DNA from: Glossina fuscipes
Lineage: Eukaryota; Arthropoda; Insecta; Diptera; Glossinidae
Reading direction: 5' to 3'
Length of the DNA: 64,000 nucleotides
Assembly (NCBI RefSeq): GCF_014805625.2
Contig: NW_023998422.1
Coordinates: 8,719,312 to 8,783,311 of the forward strand
Positions 51,701 to 60,900 of this stretch are shown in pieces. Every line of letters begins with the position of its first letter. Position 1 is the first letter of the stretch. Made by a program: the position numbers and the translations under genes. The notes under the pieces are model-generated. The model was not told the origin of the DNA and searched no databases. It was given only the letters and a program-made list of their open reading frames with translations.

Positions 51701-52653
51701 TTCAACCCTCTTCAGCAATTGTGAAGTGACGGCATCACTTTGAAAACCATAAAAATCTATTGAAATGCTTTTACACATCATTGTTTAATGCTCTGCAAAT
51801 CTATAAAAATCATGAAAAATCAAATCACTTCAAATGGTTTTCAAAGCTTAAATTGATAGGCAAGTAATTGCTAAGCATACTATTCTCTGCCACAATATCC
51901 CTTGACGTTACGCTTACCCTGGCCTGGCCCATCAACTATAGCTTTTGTGCGTAACGAAATTTACTTATGTTGTTTTTGTTTTTGCTTTTTTTTTTGTTTT
52001 TCGGTTTTTGTTTTTTTTTTTTTTTTTTTAATGTTCTCTATATATTTGGTTTCATTTCGTTTTGTTCGCACACAATAAATTCTAAAATAACTGAAAACTA
52101 CTTACGAAGTCGTGTAGTTTAGTTTCCGCGTCTATATAGACTCATACACATCTGTACATAAATTTAAAAACTTTCATATATACAAATGCATGTGAATATA
52201 TACATCCTGCGTGTAGTTTAAACAAAAAAAAAAAAAAAAAAAAATTCAGAATGAATCTTTGTTGTTGTTGTTGTTGTTATTGTACGATACTCTACTCTAC
52301 TCTAGAGGAATATACTATATATAGTATACTCGCACAACTACATACATGCGAAAATGCGAATTAAAAGAAATCACAGAATTGCTCATTTACGCAAATATAC
52401 AGACACACGGATGTACGTAAAATGCATGAGGCAGGCAACGATAGGAATACAATAACATCATCGTCATCATCGCGTCATTCAATTCCCGTTTTTCTCTTCC
52501 TTGTATGCTTGTTTTTCCTGCAGTTGGCGTGTGTTCTTGTAACACACCACTCAACTATTTAGTCCGACATCATTCAAAAACATGCATGACGAGTGTTTTT
52601 GAGTGTGACGTCATACACTATACTAACAATCAACACAAACTGACAGACAGACA

Positions 52654-52701
<48 letters not shown>

Positions 52702-52711
52702 NNNNNNNNNN

Positions 52712-52758
<47 letters not shown>

Positions 52759-55142
52759 GCATATAAACATAGTCACAATCACATACCATTAAATAACATT
52801 ATAGTCATCCTGTTACGTTGTGCACAACAATATAAACTATAGTATAGTAATATTTGCCTGAATGCCTTATGCCGCCGTACTCTCTACTAACAGATCAGAT
52901 GAGCAGCACATCATAGCATTAAAATTTTTCGTTTTCTTATTTTTCCCGCATGTAACAAAAGCTGCATGAGAATTTCTTGCTTGCTTGCGAAGATAATTTC
53001 GCATATATATATGTGGGTGTATAAGGCATGTGTATATGAGTCTGCAAATAGTGTAGAAATTATAGTTAAACCTATATATACATCCGCGCACACTTATCCA
53101 AAACATAATGTAGGGGTGGTTTAATGCCAATATTGCGTTAATATTTGGAAGAAAGAAATCCAGCACACATTAAGTGAACACAGTATCGACCGTAAGTAAT
53201 CGTACCACCATCATTATCGCGTCATCGTATAATTAAGAGATGAAATTCCCCTTAATTGGTTAACAATTTCTTGTACACAAATATGATATCAAATTAACAC
53301 ACGGTGTAAAGGGTTAATCAAATGCAAACAAATCTTAAAGCTTCAAAGCATTAAAATATGAAAATTTTTAATTAATGAATTTACGAATGAAGGATACTTT
53401 CCGAATTTATCTTATAAGAGAGAACGTGGGAGAGTGGAGGGGTAGAGAAAGTGAGAGGACGAACAAGGCAGATAACACTGGAACTCCTTGCTTGACCAAA
53501 TTAATTGACCAAAATAAACCGAAGCTGAAGCTTGTCTAGTTGGACAGAGGGAGTGGGGGAAAGGGAAGAGAAAGAATAAGAGAAAGAGAAAAAGCACGAG
53601 GCAGAGAATATTGGAACGGCTTGTTTGGCAATTCAATGCATCGAATTAAGTCGAGGCCAAGCCTTGTTGTGTATCCTAGGCATTACATTATGAAATAAGT
53701 AATAGGTTCCTAGAAAAAACAAAAAACAAAAGAAGGATTCTTGTTATACCGCCTTCTTCTCAAACATTTTCATTGTTGTGGCTTAGTGACATGTATTGAA
53801 GAAAAGTCTTCCTAAGTAGTTATGATGTGTTTATCTGAATTTCCCATCCCAGTTATAATCAGTTCTGTAACTATTTTGACATTTGACATTTCTAACTTAA
53901 ATCCTTAATAGTTAAAACAGTCTTTCTCCATCCACTGAGTAACTAATTTCTTTATCTTAAACTTTAACAAATGTACTCCTAAGGGATTAGGACTTCCAGT
54001 TCACCTAACGAAGTCAGGGGTAGAAATGAGCGGATGTGTAATCGAGCCCCACTGTGCTTTGATTGTAAACTCCCTTCACAATGATTTTCTTCCTATCTGC
54101 CTTGTATCCATAATTTTACTCACTTGGCAATCACTACAACCTTAAACAAGTAAACATACTGTGTAGAACACGGTTCACCAATAAGGGCCTCACAGTTATT
54201 TATATAACAACATTTCAAAATAAGGTGTTATATAGAATCCCGTTAAAGAAACGATCCGACATAAGCCATTTTCAATAGCGTTTGTCCTTGAGCCTTGACA
54301 AGACGAATAGACGGACTAATGGGCAGACGAACAGACAACGAAGATTGGTATAAAAAAAAGTGTGAAGTAAGGTATAAAAGAAAACAATGGCATGAATGTC
54401 CTACAGAGTTATGTCTTCACCGGATGTACCCATACCAAATTCCAAAGAACATGTTACGTATTCTCCAACAAGTTCTTCATATCTTCTGTAAGCAAATTTT
54501 TGTTTTTCACTAAAATTTTGTGGATTTTCCTGTCCAATTACAGTTTCCAGTCCAAGATAGTGCAATAATCCTTCTAATGGACTTTGATGTCCAACCATTT
54601 CATTGAGAATTGTTCAGGAAGTTAAGACGAGCGTAGGCTGTATAGCTTATCGAGGTGAACTTAATAACAAACATTCACAAAACCAGTCCATTCAAACCAG
54701 TTGACGCTAGTTGACTCTTTTAGATGTTATGCCAAACACTTTCGTTTATGTGTACATAGTAAAATGCTTCATAAAGGCAACAAATGAATTACTTCCCCTC
54801 ACTTCCACGTCGTTGGTGGGGGTTAAAAAAATGGTGTTTCATTTCTTTCCTTTTTTTGTATACGGTTCTGATTTACGTCAACCGAAGGTTGAGAGGCACA
54901 AAGTCAAAAAGTTTGCAGCATCCAGAAAGGACCTTCAGAGACCACACAAAGTCGAATGCGGACAATTACAATTTTTTTTGTGCGTGCAGCTTTGTAGACA
55001 CCTTAACAGCACCTGGCGAACATAATATTAATAAAATATTTAGCTTTATTAAAATGGTAAAACTAACCGCCCAGTCTACTTTCCTTAAGCAACAGGGCCG
55101 ATACCTTAACTCTACAATCTGTGCCTTTGGCCCAAATAAACC

Positions 55143-55179
<37 letters not shown>

Positions 55180-57942
55180 TAATTACAATGAAAGAGAAGA
55201 AGAGTTTTTTAAGTCAACAGTATTATTATCATTCTTCTTTATGGCAAGCTGGCCTGTTCATTTCGTAGTTTTGTTAGGTCTTTCTGTGCAGGAGAGTTGT
55301 CTTCAATTCTTTAATTTTCATTTTACCATTGCTTAAACGCTTCCTTTTTTGACCAGGATTGTTGTCAGTTTTCTATAATTTTGTTTCTCAATATCGTTTC
55401 ATTTTTCATACGTTTCGTTTACTCGTTGAATTTACATAACTTATGCAATAATTGGCAGTTGCCGCCTTATCTTTTCGAAAGTCATGGTTCACTTTTTATT
55501 TTACCCACTGATATCTTACAAAAAAAAAAAAAAAAAAAAATATCTTAGGCAAGAACACTTCCGGTCAGTTTTCTATATTGCATAGCTCGTTGATTTCGGA
55601 AGCGATTAGTCAATCAGATAATTAACACTTGAGTGAAACTGAAATCAAATTTCATATCAATAGATGTCCTGTGAGTTTCATGTTCGTTGTTGAACTATGT
55701 ATTCGCGAGTTCAAATCTCAATTCGGTAAATTCTACTCTTGGCGTAGTTATAGTGAGTGCTCAGCCGATAAAGCCACTAACTGATTGGGCACACATCCAC
55801 TAGGACTACGGCCGCTTCCCTGTTTTTTCTCTTTCCTCACTTCTTTCCGACCGTCAACGTATAAGACGAATAGTGAACATCTCCTGAGTGATTCGTTATA
55901 CAATAAAAAAGAAAAAAAGAAACAAAATGTGAACGCCTGGTCATGCCAATTTAGCTCCATTATGAGGGATGGGAAACGCACATATTATTGTATGGGTTAT
56001 CTGTCTTCCAGCTGCCGATAAGGATGTATTGGCTACTGGGTTCACTGGTCGGAAAAATGTGTCACACTTTCCAGTCCAGTTGAAGTCTATTCAAAAGCCC
56101 TTGGCTCACGCGCCTGGTTGTGCCGTAATTTCACGCAGCCCCTTAACACAGCTCTGTGTTTCCCTTGTGAATCATAGCCGGGTCCTACCTGTGTAATTAG
56201 AATAACTTCGGTAATATCGATACGGCCGTAGGTTTTCCAAAGGAACTGCAGAAAATATCAATACAACAGCCCATGTATCAGTCGGAAAGTTGTTGCCATA
56301 GATTCACAGCCAATCGCGCAGCCAATGAGTTTTATGTTGCCATAAAGTTTTTTAAAACCCTAAGGAAAAATATCACTACAGAAGATCCTTGTCGTGCTTT
56401 CGAGCCTAGCTGCGCATTCCTTTGTCCGCATACTTCCTTGATAATACCACTACAGGGAAAAGAAGATCGATAGGTAACTTAGGACTCCTTTACAGTCTCA
56501 TTCCCTTATCAGTAGCAGCACACTATTTCAGCGATTGCGTTGCATACAAAGATATTTCCAGTTACCTCCTCTGAAACAGTTAAAGCGTATGACAATAGAA
56601 GGGTCGGATTTAGCTTTTGAATTGAACACATTTGATTTGAGAAGGGATTTTTTTTTTAAAGGATGCTGTCCGTGATCAAACTGAAATTTTCCAAAAATTT
56701 CGTTTTTCCGGGACTTTTTTTAAAAAGTAAAAAAAAAGAAGAAACGTAAAGCTGTTGTAAGAGTTGAATGATAACTTCAGTGCTTACTTTCAAGCTTAGT
56801 TGCAGTATTTCAAAGTGATACTGTACATTATCGTCGTCGTTATCATTATTATCGTTACGTTAAGTATGTAGACACAATAACTATATGCATAGTTATAAAG
56901 TTATGAAGTTACTCACACACTAGCGCAGAGAAACGCGCGCACATATATTCATATGCGAAGTAATATAAATAAAATAATAAAACATCAGCCATCACCAGGA
57001 AACCACTTGTAAGAGAAATCTTTTTCGTTATATATATTCTGTTTTTTTTTTTTTTGTTTTACAACGATATGTAAGAGGAATTACACAACAACAAAAAACA
57101 TTAATAAAACGGCACAAGGCAAAAAAATTGTCTTGCGTACAAAATTGTTTTATGAACTATAAAGATGTACATGTGCTTACAATAAGTATGCGAGCGATTT
57201 TATGCACAACGGCGTATATATTTGTAAGTGTGTGTGTGTGTGTGTATGTATGTTTGACTGTGTATGGACATGAACAATAGATAGATTAAATGGAAATTGT
57301 GTCTTTTCGCTGTGGCGAACGCATTCTGCGTTTTCCTTTTTATAAATTTTTAACCATACCCATCGTTGTCATGTTGAACAAACAAAAGTATTAATTTCTT
57401 GGGCTTTCAGAGCATCTTCAGCATTTTTTCCTTACTTTTCCTTTCCTTTTTTTTTTTTTTGTGCTTGCATTTGGTTTTGGGTTTTGCTCCTTGTTTTCAT
57501 ATTTATATATATATATATATATATACTTTTGTTGTCATTTCTCATTCACAGCGGGACGTTGGTCGGCCTGGAGTGAATGGAGTTCATGCTCTTCCGAATG
57601 CATACAAATTCGTCGCCGGAAATGTATCGCAAGTACCGCTACTGTCATCATAGATGACGATGATGCAAGCCTAGGTATTAATGTTGGCAGCCTAAGCAGC
57701 AGCAACGGCCTAGCAGCTAGCGGTGGTGGTGGCATCATTAGCAGCAGTGCTGGCAACAGCAATGTTGGTAATGGCGGTGGTGGTGGTGGTGGCGGCGTTA
57801 ATGGCAAGGCTCAGTGTAGCGGAAAAGACATACAGACAGCCGAATGTCGAGGGGAACACTGTCAGATTGGCAAAGATGGTGAGTTAAGTTATTGTTTATG
57901 GAGCATTAGGCGAGGAGAGGAGAACGAGATGAATGGGCCTTT

Positions 57943-57976
<34 letters not shown>

Positions 57977-60900
57977 GTTGGGTTGGGGAGACTCGGGCAA
58001 AAGCAAGAGGATTTCAACATTAGAGAGTTTATTGTTTTGTTGTGTTGTTTACATTACTGATGAAACTCATTGTTGTCGTCATTATTGCTGCTGTTGTTGT
58101 TGTAATGTCGTTTCTTTACTGCTTATGACACATAACTGTTTTATGCAACATCCTTAAAAGACTTTCATGTGTGGCATTTTTTATGTCTGTCATCTGGATT
58201 TTATTACTTTTTGTCCGCTGCGTAGAATGAGGGTGAAGATGACAAACGAATGCAGAACGAAAGTATTATAAATTGAAATCTAGCCGTGCATTTTAATGGC
58301 TAAATAAACAGCACAGATAATAATCACAACTTTAAGGTTCTTAAATACAGTCACGCAAACAATTAACCAACCATTAAAATAGGTCATAGCAGTGAGATGA
58401 TAAATATCTCATACATATATACCCAATCTGCCAACCCCACTTTCATTCATGCGTTCACGTCAATGATTTTTAAATTAATTAAATCAACATGGGTGACGAT
58501 TTCATTTGCAGATTTCGATTGGACTCTTTACTTGGGCTTGGCATTTATAACTGCGGTCTTTTTCGCCTTCGGAGCTGCTTTAATATGTTGCGCTCGTCGT
58601 GGTATAAGAGTTAATCAACATTATGGTATGACTCGAACAGGTACCGTTTAGAGTTTATTACTTACAAACCAACAAACCAGTGGGAAATATTATTTTTTTT
58701 GGAAATTTTCTTTTGTTTTTTTTGTTTATAGTAATGGATCCCAAATATTTACCGGATATAAGTAAAAAGGATATGCGTATACATATCGAGACCACCAATG
58801 ATAATTATGATTATGCTAGTCCAGGTCACAGATTTCTGCCGCCTTCACATCATGGCGTTTGCTCAGCCTCAGAGCATCATTACGATGTTCCGAACTTATC
58901 AGCTAAGTAGGTCTTTTCACAAGCTAACATAAGTTTTAATAACTGAGAAGAAAACATTGTGTTTTTTTTTGCAGTTATGTTAATCCTATAGATGACTTGA
59001 GCGCCGACTATCTCACCGACACACCGGACACTTCTACCGTTGATACCTGTAAGTATTTTTTTTTTTTTTTTTTTCTATAGGACTTTTCGATAAGGACGCT
59101 TCTCACTGAATTTCCTCTCGAATAAGTCGAAAACAAAAAACGTATTCAATGTGTTTCGAGACCAACCACCACACCTACCACTACCGTTTCGTGTTAACGG
59201 TGACATTTGAGCTAGTTTTCCATAGGAAATATAAGTTTATTGAGTCATCACAAACGGTCATCGAAGAATTCATTTTTGTGGGTATACTTGCGTTTTATGT
59301 AGGAATTCGGGTTTGCTGGCTCAATTAAAAGAATAATAAGAAGGACCCTTCATCCTATATAATAATTCCGGAAGAAATGAATCATCTGGATTAAAAAACG
59401 CGTTCACCGCATATATTACTTGTACGCCATTTGCTTTTTGTGGTGGGTGCGTGAATAAATGTTTGCCTTCTTTATTCGGGAGAATATAAGTAGTGGTGTG
59501 GAATGCTGTATAAAAGAGTGACATCTTCACTTGGAAATACTGCTTTTAACCTTAACGCACACAATGTAAGCCACCGCACTAGAGCGTGCGTGATGTATTT
59601 TCTGGAGATTTGAATAGGTGTAGCTTTTTGCCGAAGAACAGAACTTGCAAGACACATTACTTTTCCCGCTTAATTCAAGCTTCTCATCTACTCCTAGTTT
59701 TAAAATGTTTATCGGCACAAATGAACGATTAGCGGTAATTTAAAATCCCCTTTTTCTCTCATTAATCAATAAAACGCATGTCACCTGGCATGTATTTTTC
59801 GACATGAACCTCTCTCTCTCCTCAGCTTTCTCTTCGCAAATGACGTTTTTGAACGGTGAACGTGTTACGATATCCAAAGTTGAAATAATCGGGACGCAGC
59901 GTATAGTACATGCAGAGAATCATAAGAGAAAACTGAATAACCTTGAGGGCCCCACTTGGTGTGGTCAGTGGTGTATTATCATTTCTTCCCGTCCACACCA
60001 TCGTTATAGGAAGTTACCAATAATAGCTGATGCAATTTGGACGAAGAACGGGACCAATATGTTGGAAGTTATGGTAGAGTTGTTATCACATAAAATAACA
60101 TTCACTCAGGAAACTGTTGAAGTTCTGACCTAGAATCTCTTACCTTTCCTCCTATCATCAGCATCCATTACCCCTTTCGATCCACACGGGTTCCAATCGA
60201 TGACTTGCTATATTATTATTGCTCAAATTCAGCGCCTGTAATGTGTAAATTCTGAGGATTATCGGCAATGTCGCGTACCGCTACGATATCAAGCATTGAT
60301 AGTTCAATATTGAACTGCGGTTTACGTTGCTAACCGGCCGCAGGTATTTTTCGCTAGAAACAACGTGTAGTCAGTGTATTGGGATGACCGATAACTTCAT
60401 CACTTGTAATTACGAAATTTTTGTTGGTCATCATCTTTGACTTTGCGGCAAAAATCGCTATCCTTCCCCATGTTTAGGTTGGGGACTAACCGACGGAAAT
60501 TATGATGCAATGATTATGTGACTTCAGCTGAAACTATCGTGAGCAATACGCTACTAATTAGTCAAAGCTCCGTGCGTTTTATAAAAATGGGTTTCGTATA
60601 ACTGGCATATACTCACCAAGCCGGTAAAATCGGCTCGTTTTAAGTACTCTGAGTACAAGGCATTTATTTCATTTTTTGCACTTTTTCTTCTTATTCGCAT
60701 GGAATCGTTAGAAAGTATAGAAGACGATATACAGTGTCCAAGTGCAAAATGCTCAAACGTAGCGAAGGCGCACATCTTTAGATAGTAGATTTTGGGCAAG
60801 TTAGAGACTAGCAATTAACTTAAAGAATTATCGGGGACATAACCTCAACAATAATGCACGAAAATTGAGAGTCCTTAAGAAAAGTTCGTAGACTTTAGAT

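Larger units (their letters stand above)
49924..57551 (+). other. unc-5 intron 6 (7.6 kb, repeat-bearing)
   Basis: The longest intron lies between the two TSP1-encoding parts, phase 1 on both sides. It contains dispersed-repeat copies, a mini-me-like fragment, a SINE-like copy, a 132-bp direct repeat, long poly-T/A and CA tracts and the 10-N gap. I saw no open stretch with TSP1, Ig or other receptor wording, so no alternative exon is proposed. Confidence 0.8.

Noticed and set aside
52311..52328. 18-bp perfect palindrome TATACTATATATAGTATA
   Set aside because: It lies in TA-rich DNA where such palindromes arise easily; no partner feature suggests an operator or element end.
52574..52792. His/Thr and Cys/Val repeat frames across the CA microsatellite
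   Set aside because: Pure translation of CA repeats and of the 10-N gap.
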